A DNA stretch of 64,000 bases from Tachypleus tridentatus (GCF_004210375.1 NC_134830.1:62925576-62989575); one strand, 5' to 3'; positions 11,759-23,973 are shown, counted from the stretch's first letter. Numbers and translations are program-made. The notes: generated from the letters alone by a model not told the origin.

Positions 11759-13342
11759 AGCTTAAGTCAAAGAAATAATAATTTGTTTTACGTCAAGCGC
11801 AAACCTGCACAATGAATTATCTGCATTCTAATCATCACATGTATCGAAACCCGTTTTCTAGTGTTGTACGGGGAAATGATTATAATCATTTTCTTAAGGT
11901 ACTGTATAGATAAATAAATGAACTTTACTGAAGATTCACATTCTGTCTCTTTACATCCTTACAGTTCATATCAATAAAATGTATAATAAAACTTAAATGT
12001 TTTTCTGTTTCACATGTTTGTTAAACCACAAAATGAATATATTTTGTGTTTTGATGGGGTTTTTTCAAGTCATAAGCTGAGGAAAAATTATGAACAGTTT
12101 CTTTTAAACTGAAAGGTTCTCTTCTTCTATACTTCAATAAATTAATTTATAATTATTGTTTTTTCGAACACTTGAGTAATAGGTTGCAAGAGGTTAGAGA
12201 AATATTTTGTGTTTTAAAGTAAAAATAACATAACATTTACAAAACAACTGAAGACACAATCATGAATAAATCTGTTTATAAACACACAAAGTTACATCTG
12301 AGACGTTTCCATCACCTAAAAGGTTTATTATCGTAACACAAATCAACAATATTTATTCTGGTGACTCAAATGAACTAAAAACTACATAGTATCGTGGTAT
12401 GGAATTTAAATTTCAAATAAATTTAAAACTTAAATATATTTTATTAAAATAGCAACGAGTCTAGCTCACCAAAATTCATCAAACATTGTTTAATTATGCG
12501 TTTGTAATCAACATTTCGGACCTTAAATATGGTGCTATACACATTTATTATTTCATTCTGTAATATATGTGTTACATAACTTCCTTGACTTATTTGTGTT
12601 TTAGCTTGGAATGGAAGTTTGAAATTTCTTTCGTTGAAACACACACACACACATATAAATGTATAGTGGATACCGTTTTGTAAATTTCACATTCTCTAAG
12701 AATATTGCGTCTCTTTGAAAAAACTTAAGAATGTGAAGAGTGCCCTAGGATCTTTTCATCAAGTTTTTATGGAGAGTTGTGAAAGGCAGGTTGGAGAAGG
12801 GAGGTATAAGGTAGTGTATGCATTCGCTAAAGCACTACTCAAACTTAATTAGCCACGACCTCCTACTGTGCTACTAAAAACTAAAGAAGTCGCAAGTCCG
12901 CTTTTTTTTGGGGTCTATTTTCTTTTATAAAGTCGCCGTAGGCGAAACAACATAAAGCAAGCGTATAGTTTCAAATGTGTCTCTTTTCACTGAAACCACA
13001 ACATATTCTAAGTTTTAAGATAAGATCTTTGTCACCAGAGGGTGTGGTCCCATCTAGTGTTAATCCTTTACTTATTATATAGACTTGTAGATTCTCTAGT
13101 GTGCATCATAATACATGAAATTGCTAACGCTGTATTTATTATTACTAACATATGTGTGTGTGGAAAAACACTGAGTTTTATTTTTGGTACTTTTAGTAAA
13201 CTAAAATATAATACAGGCTTTGCAAGCATAAACAGCTGAATTTTCTTATAGACAGTATGAACCCATTCGCAACCTTACATATTTTACCGAGTCACTAGTT
13301 TTTTCAAAGTCACTAGTTATGGAAAAAAACAGCATATATATT
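11759..13342. other. Intergenic, no gene seen
   Basis: AT-rich; short (CA)n near 12640-12651. No coding exon or mobile element recognised. Confidence 0.55.
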
Positions 13343-13581
13343 GGTTTGGTTTGTTTTGAATTTCGCGCAAAGCTACGCGAGGGCTATCTGTTCTAGCCAT
13401 CCCTGATTTAGCAGTGTAAGATTAGAGAGAAGGCAGCTAGTCATCACCACCCACCGCCAACTCTTGGGCTACTCTTTTACCAACGAATAGTGGGATTGAC
13501 TGTTACATTATAACGCCCCACGGCTGAAAGGACGAACGTGTTTCATGTGTCGAGTGCCTTAACCACCTGCCATGTTGGGCC
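13343..13581 (-). repeat. SINE-A copy with shortened head
   Basis: Good tail and body (TTTGAATTTCGCGCAAAGC), then the B-box region is deleted: GACGAACGTGTTTCATGTGT runs directly into CGAGTGCCTTAACCACCTGC. Confidence 0.88.
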
Positions 13582-13676
13582 GTGTTGATTAGTTGCCATA
13601 CCTCTATTCTATCACTTCAAAATTATGGACGGATAATACTATTAATCCTCGAGTAGTTTTGCGCAAAATGCACAAA
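13582..13676 (+). repeat. SINE-A tail fragment, inverted against its neighbour
   Basis: TTAGTTGCCATACCTCTATT to TTTTGCGCAAAATGCACAAA is the last third of SINE-A in plus orientation, abutting the minus copy at 13343-13581. The pair forms an inverted arrangement able to fold back over part of the body. Confidence 0.75.
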
Positions 13677-14934
13677 CATGAGTTGATAGCTAATTGTGTA
13701 ATTTTACGCGTTACCAAATAATTAGTAGAGGAAAACCAATTTAAAAACTTCTATAACTGATTTTTGGTTGGAAACAATATATTTCTTCCAAAATTTAAAA
13801 CTTTAGACTGAGTTATCTGTGGTTTGGATGAGATATATTTTTAAATTATTCTAACTAGTTCTTAGTTACTTAGAAGCTGTATTTCCATATTTCTTGTGTT
13901 GCTTTTACATAATAAAATATATACCATTTTATGTTTTATCCCATTTAAAATATTTTATAAATTTTGCACCCTTTACCTGCAAGAGGCTCCGGTTTATTTT
14001 TTTATTTGAAACTTTAATTACTGGCACAAATTTTACCCACATTTCTGATTATGTTTTCCTAGTTTTGATTTTCCCTCAGTTGAAAATTGCATAAAAAGTA
14101 ATATTACACCACATAGCCAAGCAAATTTCTCATGGCTAATCCTTTTGAATTTTAAAACAGATGTAAACAAAAATAACATTGAAGTACATCTACTTTCTTC
14201 CATGAGTCACTGCCGAGGAAGCCTTTCGTACAATGTTAGAACTCGTTAATTGAGGTGAACCCATCGCAGCTATTTGTGTGCAGTTCAAGCCCCAACACGC
14301 GTAAGCTAGTTTTGTAGATTTGATGAAGATGATTAAACTCGCTCTTGACAGCAAAAACTTTGTCTTCTCATTTCTCGTAATTAGTCTCTTGCAGAGACTT
14401 TCACTGTAACATGTAAAAATAACAATTCAAGCCCATTTTTGTCTATCAAATGTCACTGCTTAGGAGCATTTTTATTCAATTCCAGAAATCATTAATAAAT
14501 ATGGCTTTCTTTTTTTCCGATTTTAGTTCAAGAATACAATGCTTATTACACTTATTTAACACTTTTAACGCATTTTGTAAAGCAACTACATATAATTTAT
14601 TCTAGGTGGTGTAAGTACTTTTAGAGAATTTGAACATCCACTACTTTTCTATGGCATTATTAGCTCAGTAGCTAAAAAGAAATATAACCAATGTCATAAC
14701 CTGTATTAAGATTGTATACTAATTTTGATGCTGCACTTGTCTTTACAAGATATTTTAAACATGTCAACAAAACTACATCTAAATTCTAAGTTTTTCTAGA
14801 TGAACTTTGTTTGAACTGCTATAAATTTGTGGCCAACTATTATACCTGACGTATACTAACTTCCTTAGTGTGATCTATATAAATATAATAGTACTGTCTA
14901 TTTTCTGTTCAATGCCCATGTAACCACTTCAGAG
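13677..14934. other. Intergenic, no gene seen
   Basis: AT-rich unique-looking sequence; nothing recognisable. Confidence 0.55.
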
Positions 14935-15175
14935 GGTGTGGATAGATCTTCATCAAAATTGGTATGAAGGTTCATTAGGTCCATGCGGGGGTACTAGCAA
15001 ATTTTCAGTTTGGCGATTGTTATAGGCAGTTGTTTTTTTACCACTACTTCGCCCCCTGTTGATGGATCTCCACCAAATCTGGCATGGTTTGTTGGATCCG
15101 TTCAGAGATACATACAAATATTCGATTACACATTTTCTATTTTGCAGTATTTATTGGCAGCTTTCGTTTTTCTAT
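14935..15175. repeat. Diverged tandem duplication, about 117-bp unit, 2 copies
   Basis: Copy 1 (GTGGATAGATCTTCATCAAA, ATTGGTATGAAGGTTCATTA, GGTCCATGCG) and copy 2 from about 15057 (GTTGATGGATCTCCACCAAA, TCTGGCATGGTTTGTTGGAT, CCGTTCAGAG) share order and spacing, each followed by TTTTCxxTTTGGC/TTTTCTATTTTGCAG and a run TTGTTATAGGCAG/TATTTATTGGCAG. About 65-70 percent similar by eye. Confidence 0.6.
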
Positions 15176-16316
15176 AATGAACTTTTCATGTCCTAAAATA
15201 ATCTTTACTTAATCAGGAATTTGACATAACTTCCAGACAATGGACAGATATTCCAGCTAGTTTATAATATCATAAATTCATGAAATGTTCTTCCTCTGTT
15301 ATTTGTCTTCACAGAAATAGTTTAATTATATTGTACTGAGACTTGAATAAATTTACTGAGATGAATCATCAAGCATCAGATAACATCATTGTAATTACGT
15401 TATCCTTGTATTTTAAATTTATCTTCTCAAACATTTTAAACAAATATTATGATTCAGTGATATGAACCTTCATTCTATTGACGTAATTCAGTATTATTTA
15501 AAAAGCGTAACTTTACTAACACTAAAATAATCAGGAGTCCATTATTTCTTCAATACCACTCTTTTCTTTTTCAAAGTTCTTCATAATATTTCTCATTTTA
15601 TTTGTTTGTTTTGTTTTCCTTTCAAATTTTTATTCTTTCTGAGACAACTTGAAAATTAGGGATTTAATTACGCAATCGATTTTTCACATTTTTATGAATA
15701 TCTATTTAATTTTTGCTAATATTTATTTTAATATCGACTTTTTGTTCAAATTCTTCGTTAAGTAGCTATTTCCAATACTTTTTGACAGTATCCTTGATAT
15801 GGTTAAAATACGTTGCCCCCCAAAAAACGCGTTTTGCATTTATGCTTTCTTTCATATTTCTGGCTTAGAGTAAGTAATTCTAATTAATATGATCACATTA
15901 CTGATGTACAGTACATGTGCAAAATTTTCCCTAAACTGTATTCATATTCCTTTACAAAGTTATCGTTTATATTTGGAAAACTTAATTGTACATATTTTGA
16001 CATATGTGTTCAAAATCTTGCTTAACTTCAAGGTGCTTACTTAACTCAAGAGTAGCTTGTCGTTATTGATTTTGACGTTTTTAACAGCACTGGCAACTGG
16101 AACGACATTGTTCAGACCTGACATTTAAAATTCCAACACAATTATATTTAAGTTGGAATAACTAACCACAGAGAGAGAGAGAAAAAAAAAAAGTTAACAC
16201 CAACTTCCGCTTATTGGATTACAACTAAGTATACAGCAGACGAGAAACCCACTTGTCGAGAAATTTATATGCAAAAACGGCTCGTTTGGGCTGAGAAAAC
16301 ACTTTTACATAGAAGA
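15176..16316. other. Intergenic, no gene seen
   Basis: AT-rich; a (GA)n then A-run at about 16172-16192. The 50 bases before 16317 (ending ACATAGAAGA) may belong to the same mobile element as the ribozyme-like motif that follows. Confidence 0.5.
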
Positions 16317-16358
16317 GCGAACAACGTTTCGACCTTCTTCGGTCATCGTCAGGTTCAC
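16317..16358 (-). ncRNA. Hammerhead-ribozyme-like motif
   Basis: Read on the minus strand: helix I 5' strand GUGAAC (16358-16353), core CUGACGA (16352-16346), one unpaired U (16345), helix II GACC/GGUC (16344-16341 with 16334-16331) closed by loop GAAGAA, core GAA (16330-16328), a two-pair self-complementary helix III AC/GU (16327-16324), cleavage-site U (16323), and helix I 3' strand GUUCGC (16322-16317) that pairs at all six positions with the 5' strand (one G-U). Minimal hammerheads with such a short helix III are known to act as dimers and occur in Penelope-like retroelements. The extra U between the core and helix II departs from the consensus, so activity is uncertain. Confidence 0.55.
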
Positions 16359-16589
16359 AGAGAAAGAGGTAGCTGACCACATGTTTGAAAGGGGTTGTGT
16401 AACTGTGTGTCGAAATGTAGAGGGCGGTATTAATGTTTGAATATATAATTTTATTTATTTTAATAATGTAGGTATAAAGGCGTTCCTTTATTTCAACACG
16501 GCGACTGTACGAGAAGTGTAAGTTTTTGTGTTTTTTGTGTTTTTCTCAGTGTATTTGTACTTACCTGTTACCATTATGTAAGTATACAG

Positions 16590-16650
16590 CAGGTTGAGTG
16601 TGACAGTTACAACGCCCTCTGTGCTGAAAGTGCGAATCTTGTTCAGCGTC
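16590..16650 (-). repeat. SINE-A fragment (mid-body)
   Basis: TTGAGTGTGACAGTTACAAC, GCCCTCTGTGCTGAAAGTGC, GAATCTTGTTCAGCGT matches the reversed middle of SINE-A (GACCGTCACATTATAACGCC and so on). Only about 60 bp; lies just before a fuller copy. Confidence 0.55.
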
Positions 16651-16669
16651 ATATCATGACTCCAAACTT

Positions 16670-16943
16670 CTTTGTTTCTGAATTTCGCGCAAAGGTACGC
16701 AAAGGCTATATGCGCTAGCCGTCCCTGATTTTGCAGCGTAAAACTAGAGAGGAGGCAGCTAGTCATCACCATCCACGACCAAGTTTTCAGCTACTCTTTT
16801 ACCAATTGAATTTTGAGATTGATCATTACATTATAACTTCCCCACGGCTGAAAGGGCAAGCATGTTAGGTGTGAATGGGATTCGAATCCGTTACCCTCAC
16901 CTTATGAACCAAGCGCCTTAACCACCTGGCCATGCCGGACCTC
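16670..16943 (-). repeat. SINE-A copy
   Basis: Tail TTTCTGAATTTCGCGCAAAG, body, reversed B box GATTCGAATCCGTTACC and head end CCTGGCCATGCCGGACC. Complete. Confidence 0.9.
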
Positions 16944-17224
16944 GAAACTTGTACTTATGTTATCTTGGAATGAGCTAAAGTTTAAATGCAAGACTTAAAA
17001 ACATCCATAGCTAATCGTTAAATATAAACATCTGTTATTAAAACATCCTGTTGTTTATGTTTTCTCTTTTAGTTTCTTGAATTTATAAACTAAACTTCAC
17101 ATTAACATCTACAAAAAAGGGGAAGAGAGAATGTTTAAACTAAAAGTGAGTCTTTAAAACTCTCACGAATGACTTAGCACACATTAAACTAGGAATTCGG
17201 GAAAATATTATTAGAAATCTTGGG
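16944..17224. other. Short intergenic gap
   Basis: No gene or repeat recognised. Confidence 0.5.
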
Positions 17225-17440
17225 TTGGCCATGGTCTAATGGTTAATGTGTTTGACTGCAAATTAGTAGGTCCGTGTTTAAAGATAGAATGCGAATGAAT
17301 ACGTTCCGCACCTTTAGCTGTAGCTACGTCATAAAAATTAAAGCAAATTTTGTTATTTGGCTCAGGGAACTGTAGAAAACCCTTCAGACGATGGCTGCTA
17401 CTAGCTAGTTGCCTTCCCTCTGGTTAATGGCTTCAAATGT
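17225..17440 (+). repeat. SINE-C-like element with a distinct tRNA-like head
   Basis: Head GGCCATGGTCTAATGGTTAA, then TGTTTGACTGCAAATTAGTA and a degraded B box GGTCCGTGTTTAA. Further on, GATGGCTGCTACTAGCTAGT then TGCCTTCCCTCTGG matches the SINE-A body. A related SINE with a different head and mid-part. Confidence 0.5.
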
Positions 17441-17720
17441 ATGAACTGCTATACCTGAACCGCAGGGGTCTCTACTAATGTATACAAAATGTTGCTTAGG
17501 TTAAACTTTCTATTTCCGTTACCGTACTTAGACATTATGGCTTACCAAGAACTCGGCTCATTTTGTTTAAAAAAAATCAAAATATTTTATAATATGTTTT
17601 GATATCACAATACTGTTAGTTAGTTATGAAAATTATGTAATTTAAACTGATAAAATCTGTATTGTGGATCCTATTTTTGCTAGCAAGTCTTTTTATATAA
17701 CACATTTTTTTCTCTCCTCT

Positions 17721-17968
17721 GGCCCCGGCATGGCCAAATGGTTAGGGCGCTCGACTCGTAATCTGAGGGTTGCAAGTTCGAATCGCCCGTCACACTAAAC
17801 ATTCTCGCCCTTTCAGCTATGGGAGCGTTATAACGTGACCGTCAATCCTACTATCCTACTACAATGGGTGGTCATAACTGACTGCCTTCCATCGCCTCTT
17901 ACACTGCAAAATTATAAACGGCTAACACAAATAACTCTCGTGAAGCTTTGCGAGAAATTTCATAACAA
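17721..17968 (+). repeat. SINE-A with internal deletion
   Basis: Good head GGCCCCGGCATGGCCAAATG, anticodon-loop CTCGACTCGTAATCTGAGGG and B box AGTTCGAATCG. The body jumps from GTCAATCCTACTATCCTACT to ACAATGGGTGGTCATAACTG, losing about 35 bp; tail GCTTTGCGAGAAATTTCATA. Confidence 0.85.
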
Positions 17969-18946
17969 ACAATCTGCCCGCTGTGTAGTTCGTATTGTAT
18001 ACGTTTTTTATGATCTAACTAAGGAACTAACTGTTTCTCAGCTTGAGCTCTTATATATAAATTTCAAATTATGTATTGTTTGTTGATTGTTAGGAACTTA
18101 CGTTGTTAATAGTTTTAAAATATTTGAGGAATATTATGTATATTTTTACCAGTTTTAGTACAACTGTTAAACTTAGCAGAAGGAGTAACCTCGTAAGCTA
18201 GTAAACTGGTTCAGGGAAAAGAAAATTTATGAAAAATTACAATAAAATTTATTATTTTTGTATATGAAACACTATATTTTAAATTATTATTGTCCTTTCC
18301 GTATTTTTAAGAATACCAGTGCTTATGAATACGTGTAGACATTCAGAATTGTTTTTTAGTGTTTTTCTAGATAATGGAATACATACATTAGTTGTGTAAT
18401 ATTTTGGTCTTTTTTGATAGGGTTAACCCGGAAAGGGGTGACAAAGCAACCTGTTGTCTTCAAGGTGAAAAACTTTGAATACTTTCTTAGTAGGAATTTT
18501 GATATAATAGTTTTAAATGAAATTACCATATATTTTACATTATGTCGTGGATTGTAATAAAATGTGAACTCGTTCTATCGAACCTGCTGTCACATTTCGT
18601 ACACTCCTGAAACTGAAACTTCAAAAGAAAAAATATTATTGGCTTCAGTTTAAATAAACGATGGATAAATCATCATCACGAACATTCGTTTAGGTCATTC
18701 TCCAGTTAGCCTTGCTTCTTTAGATACAAGTGAAACCATAACAAAAAATAAGCCATTATTTTATAGATAAATCCCTTTGGGTTCAGATTTAGGTTCGAAC
18801 TTTATTGTGAAACCGTTATAAGCGATTCTTTATTTCTTCTTCTATTACCATAAATAGTTTATTGCAAAACATACAATACTAATTAATACCATCTCTGTGC
18901 TGAAAACAAAATAATAACTTGTAATATGAATATTAAATGTTTCTCT
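17969..18946. other. Intergenic, no gene seen
   Basis: AT-rich; nothing recognisable. Confidence 0.55.
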
Positions 18947-18953
18947 TCTGATA

Positions 18954-19094
18954 AAACAAGTAATTTGTTTTTTAAAACCTTTTTTTAGTTTTTCAAAAAA
19001 AATCGTTTCGCTAAACATTTCCTAACGTCGTCAGATATCCACAAAAAAAAAACGATGGAACCCAAAAAAGGTTTTAAAAACATGTTACCTGTTT
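18954..19094 (-). repeat. Inverted repeat enclosing a hammerhead-like core
   Basis: Left arm from 18954 (AAACAAGTAATTTG, TTTTTTAAAACCTTTTTTT) and right arm to 19094 (AAAAAAGGTTTTAAAAACAT, GTTACCTGTTT) are reverse complements over about 38 bp with a few mismatches. On the minus strand the loop holds CUGACGA (19034-19028), one unpaired base, a six-pair wobble-rich helix GUUAGG/UUUAGC (19026-19021 with 19015-19010) and GAAA (19009-19006). AAACGAU after it can pair with AUCGUUU near 19048-19058, as helix III would, but no helix I hairpin is visible. Confidence 0.4.
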
Positions 19095-19103
19095 CATCCG
19101 TAA

Positions 19104-20997
19104 ACAAAAACTTTAATTTTTATCGTTTTATTTGATTTAATTTGTCTTCATTTAAACGAAATTCTTAGTAATAAGACTTCGGATTAAAGAAAAAAGGTTA
19201 CTTTCAAGCATCGTATACTGCTTTAAAACGTCATCATTGTTCTTAACGCTAGAAACATCAATTAGGAAACCATTCACTGTCTTTAAGTGTGCAGTTGAAA
19301 AGGTAAAGTGTTTTTGTGTTGCTAGGTTCATGTAAGATATACGATCATATAATGAAAATATAATATCGTGATTGTATTTGAACAAAGGTGAACATAGTAG
19401 AGTCCTTAGCAGGGTGTTAAAACTCTTGCTGAGGATCTCTCATTATCGTTCTAGGGGGCTTGTTCAATAAAGGGTAAAGCTAGAAGTCGCGATTAATGGC
19501 AACAAGACACTTGTTTTCCATGTTGGATATCATTTTTACTGTTGGTTCAAGCAGTGAGAGGGCAACTATTGCAAACAGTGGGAAATATTAATCTTCAAAA
19601 AAAAAAAAGCAGGTGTTCGAGGATATGTGGTGTTTGTTGCAAGGTGTGAAAAGGTTAACAGTTCAATAGAAGAAATTTCATTGGCACCTGTATTTTACGT
19701 AAGTCTGGTTGTCTGACCTAGGTTGCGATTATATCACGGCAAGGGTCCGATCATGCAGGCTGACTTTACTTATTTATATCACCCTATTAGGTTTCTTCGA
19801 CGGGCATAACTTGTAACTTCATGTGGGGATCACGCTGAGCTGAATACAGAATTGTTTACATTTCTCCGCAGGTTATCAAATGAAGAAAACTAAAACATAC
19901 TCGGTCTTCTTGAGAGCTAACGTGTTTTGAAAATAAATTTAAAAAAAAATTAAAAAAATATTCCTGGCTACACTTTGGTTTGATTAATTAATATTGAAAA
20001 TCAGTCTAAATATATATATATATTTATTTAATGTGAACATCAGAAGACGTTTAGAAATAAGTAAGCTACGTAAAATTAACAGAAGCACTAGAAATAAATG
20101 TTGGAATGTAACTTTTTAGTTGTTACAGACAAAGATAAAACCTCACCAGATGGCTACAGTAAGTATTTATGATAAAACATAAAAAATAAAAATGGGAATA
20201 ATAATTCATTACTAGTGGCTTATGCTTTTTCCACGGCTCGTTGAACATAATTTTAACGTCTCTTCCTTTCAGGCTTTTAGTTGCACATACGATATGACCA
20301 AAGCCATCATAAAATTATATATAATTCATTTCAATATAAAGAACACAGATTAAGATGGTACGAACGGATTATTAACCGGGATCACAGCTTACACGTTCTC
20401 CTAAGATTAAGCTCTCTACAAGGGCGGAGTTGCGATACAAACTTTTCGACGAATTGGCACCCCTGTGGTGAAGTGGCTCCCCGTAGTGAGCACATCCTCC
20501 TGGTTTCTATGATTACTTGTCAGAACCTTTAGATAGATGTGATTGCACCATTCTAATTACTCTCGTTAACGTTACTATGATCGATAAGGATTGCAGAAGA
20601 TTGGATCCCATAGAAACGGGTGTAAAGAACTCAACACCAGCAATAAACGCCATCGTTTCGGCTATTCAATCAAAGTTATACAGTCCCTCTTTCAAGGTGA
20701 TTCGAATAGAAATTCTCTTTCAATGTATGTATTTCACCTACGTCTAGAACTTGATGTGCTTTTGCTTCCTAGACTAAAAAATTAATAATAAATAAATATG
20801 TAGACACGCATACTTTCAGGTGAGCTACGGGCAAAGCTGAATAATTTGTATATAACATCGACGCTAACGTTCAAAGGTTGGAGTTGACAAATGCCTTGAA
20901 AGCCCTGAACAGTGAGTCTAAATATTCATTTTTCACTATACTTGCAGCTAAAAGACGCTAGGCATTTTGGGACCAAGGGAGAAATATTTAGGGTTGG
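19104..20997. other. Intergenic, no gene seen
   Basis: Mixed composition; (TA)n near 20009-20022. Overlapping frames of 83 and 76 codons at 20281-20747 on the plus strand show no recognisable domain. No splice-supported exon found. Confidence 0.5.
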
Positions 20998-21150
20998 CAG
21001 GCACATCCCAATATTCGATCAGACAAGAGTAACCAAGGGAAGGCGGTGAGTGTCGTTAGCTAGAGAACTCTATTAGTTGAAAATTAGGAAAGACCATGAG
21101 TAGATAGCGTTTGTATCGCTTTGTGCGAAATTCTAAAACAACAATAAACA
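20998..21150 (+). repeat. Old, diverged SINE-A remnant (body and tail)
   Basis: Follows the SINE-A body at low identity: ATCCCAATATTCGATCAGAC, AAGAGTAACCAAGGGAAGGC, GGTGAGTGTCGTTAGCTAG, AAATTAGGAAAGACCATGAG, and a clear tail CGCTTTGTGCGAAATTCTAA. Head missing. Confidence 0.6.
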
Positions 21151-21373
21151 AACTTATTTCCAGCACAGAATTAAAAAGTTACGATTTATATGTGCATATT
21201 ATCATGTTTCTTAATATTCAGTTGCTTGAAGTGTAAATTTGGGGGATAAATAAATACATATAAGTATATAAATTAAAATTATACCCGTACACTTTATTTA
21301 TCTTTCTCCAGAAATAATAATTGTTCAGAGCTTCATTTGGTGCAAAGCCAAACTGAGACATTTCTCTGCGTCT

Positions 21374-21641
21374 GGTCTGGCATGGCCAAATGTATTAAGG
21401 CGTTCGACTCGGAATCCGAGGGTCGCGGGTTCGAATCTCGGTCGCACCAAACATGCTCGCCCTTTCACTCGTGGGGGCATTGTAATGTTACGGTCAATCC
21501 AACTCTTCATTGATAAAAGAGTAGCCCAAGAGTTGGCGGTTGATGGTGATGACTAGCTGTCTTCCATCTAGTCTTAATTAGGGATGGCTAGCGCAGATAG
21601 CTCTCGAGTAGCTTTACGCAAAATTCAAAACAAACAAACAA
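21374..21641 (+). repeat. SINE-A copy, full length
   Basis: GGTCTGGCATGGCCAAATGT head, anticodon-loop region CTCGGAATCCGAGGGTCGCG, B box GGTTCGAATCT, intact body and AAACAAACAAA tail. Flanks TCTGCGTCT (about 21365-21373) and TCTGCATCT (21644-21652) look like a target-site duplication with one mismatch. Confidence 0.92.
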
Positions 21642-21642
21642 A

Positions 21643-21725
21643 TTCTGCATCTACGGTGGGGAAATCGAACCCCGGATTTTAGAGATATACGTCCGTAGAC
21701 TTTCCGCTGTTCCCCTACCGGTGGA
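21643..21725 (-). repeat. SINE-B-type remnant
   Basis: Reversed tRNA-like head: GGGAAATCGAACCCCGGATT (B box side), TTAGAGATATACGTCCGTAG, ACTTTCCGCTGTTCCCCTAC. Family member not decided. Confidence 0.5.
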
Positions 21726-23480
21726 CAGTACCAGTTACTTTTGGTGGATAACCTTTTTTTTTTCTAATAAATGGAATCATGTCTGTATTATAGATCATAT
21801 AATAGTATTTCTGCTAGGATCTGTTTGTTACTTTCGAGCATACTGATTAAAGTGATATTTACATAATAATTTCACTTGTCTCTCCTTTTTAATATTTTAT
21901 CCTTCCATGAAAATTTTAACACGACAGAAAACACATAGAGTAATAAGTTTACTAGCGATATTTGGAAAGGAGGATGAAAAAATTACAATGAAACATTATT
22001 TAACACAAATTTCTATTAAATATTAAATTCATGATATCAAATTTGTTATAAATTCTTAAAATCTTCATAAGATGTAAACTTATTTATGAAACAAATAAAC
22101 AAATTGAAAATCGTTTGGACATTTATTAACATTATTTTAATTGAACTATTACTTTCATAATGTACTTGGTGTAAAAGCTAAGGCTCCCGATTACTTATCA
22201 CTATGCTTGAAAACATTTAATGATAAAATTTGGGGTTCCATCCATGGAGCTCACTGTTGAACGTATAAGACAAACCGTCAAACAAAAGTAGAAACGTGGA
22301 CTTTTGTTTGCCAATATTTTCGTAAAAACTTGGAATTTCAACTTTATTTTCGGAATTTATCATATGGATTTCTTTTCACTTTTTTTAAAACTGTTTAACT
22401 CTTCAGATGTTATCTTTAATAACATGAAAAGTTATGGATGCAAAGTGTACCATTTTGAAATATTATAAGATTTAGATATATCACATACTGAGTTCGCTTT
22501 CCAATTATGAAGATATGTAATCAATGCTATATTTATACACTGCATAAGAAAGGCGAGAGATAATTAGGTTTAGGTGTTAGTGGCCCGCACGAATTAAATG
22601 TTACCCATGTAACCCAAGGCAAGTACAAACCTCCACCCCCAGGACTACGGCGCTAAGCCTCACGCTGTGCTAACCTAGCGTTGGGGCAGCTAACAGCAGG
22701 AGGGATAGAACCTAAGAAAATTGCACACCTGGTGAATGCCCATGGAAATAATTCTGCCGAGAAAGAAAAATTGGTTTCGTGCAGAAGTATAGAAATACAC
22801 GAAGAATTTGTCCTTCAATTCTTTATATGAAATTCCACACAGACGATATCACAAAGCGCACTCTTATAATCCTATCATCCATTCTATTTCAATACTTAAG
22901 TGTTGACAAGTATTGAGAAAACCGTTCAACGAGATGAACAATAATACAGCTTTATTGACAACAGTGTTACGTTCGAACTGAGACAATGATTTTGCAAGAC
23001 AGGAAGCTATACGTGGCGGTGTCTTTGATTTGACGTTTTCTCGTTACGTGTTGCTCTTGTCACATTTCAAAGGTCCTTTCTAATAAAACTTGTATATACC
23101 GAAAGTATGATAATAATAACAGGCGCAGTTTTAACGCTTTCATACATTATTTTATTATTGTTGTGAAAACTTAAAACTGGTGAGTTTCACCGCTGTTAAA
23201 AATTAACTTTGAGATAAAAAATTTAAAAACAAAATATGATTGTCAGGTTTGTAAAGTTTAGTTCATTTGTTTAGAATTAAGCACGAAACAACACTATGGG
23301 TATCGAAACGTTGTTGTAAGTACACAGTGATTTTTAAAGTGGTATCTGTAACACAACAGTAACTCAATATAATTAATTCGGGAGATTAAGTATTGATGAA
23401 ATATGTTCCCCTCTATATACAGTAAATCAGGACTGCAATATTTTGCACACCAAAAGACATACAAACTGCAACTTTTTATC
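21726..23480. other. Intergenic, no gene seen
   Basis: AT-rich. A GC-richer patch at about 22575-22745 (GTAACCCAAGGCAAG, CGGCGCTAAGCCTCACGCTG) is unassigned. At about 23281-23330 a short piece (GGGTATCGAAACGTTGTTGT) resembles an internally deleted SINE-B2. Confidence 0.45.
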
Positions 23481-23797
23481 TGCTCAATGATATGGTATTA
23501 CTTGCATAATGTGAACAAAGAGAAAAAAAAACATTCCAGTCGGTCAGCAACATAGCACTACTTGTGCAATGTGAACAGAGAGAAGAGACAGTTTCAGCTA
23601 GTCAGTGATATGGTATTACTTGTCCAATATTAACAGAGAAAAAAACTTTACAGATGTTCAGTGATATAACATTACTAGTGCAACATGAACAAATAGGATG
23701 AAAGTTTCCAGCCGGCCACAAAAAAGATAAAATTTTCCAACTGGTCAGCGATATGACATTATTCGTGATATGTGAATAAAGAGAAAACTCTAAAGTC
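23481..23797. repeat. Degenerate tandem array, about 60-bp unit, 5 copies
   Basis: Repeating theme GGTCAGCGATATGGTATTAC, TTGTGCAATGTGAACAGAGA, then an A-rich spacer and TTTCCAG. Unit starts near 23481, 23541, 23600, 23655 and 23741; the fourth-to-fifth spacing is longer. Substantial divergence implies an old array. Confidence 0.75.
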
Positions 23798-23973
23798 TAC
23801 CATGGACAGAATGTTGTTTAACAAGTGAGTGTGATTTCTATTGCGACACTTTATTAAAGTAAACCGAATACTGTATTTGGTTGCTACTGCTTATAACTAG
23901 TATGATTATTTTTATATATTAATTGTATTTACAAGAATTATCTAAAGAAAAAGGGAAAGTATGGTCATAAGTT

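Noticed and set aside
20281..20785. Overlapping plus-strand frames as a small gene
   Set aside because: Different frames overlap, no domain, no supported splice sites.
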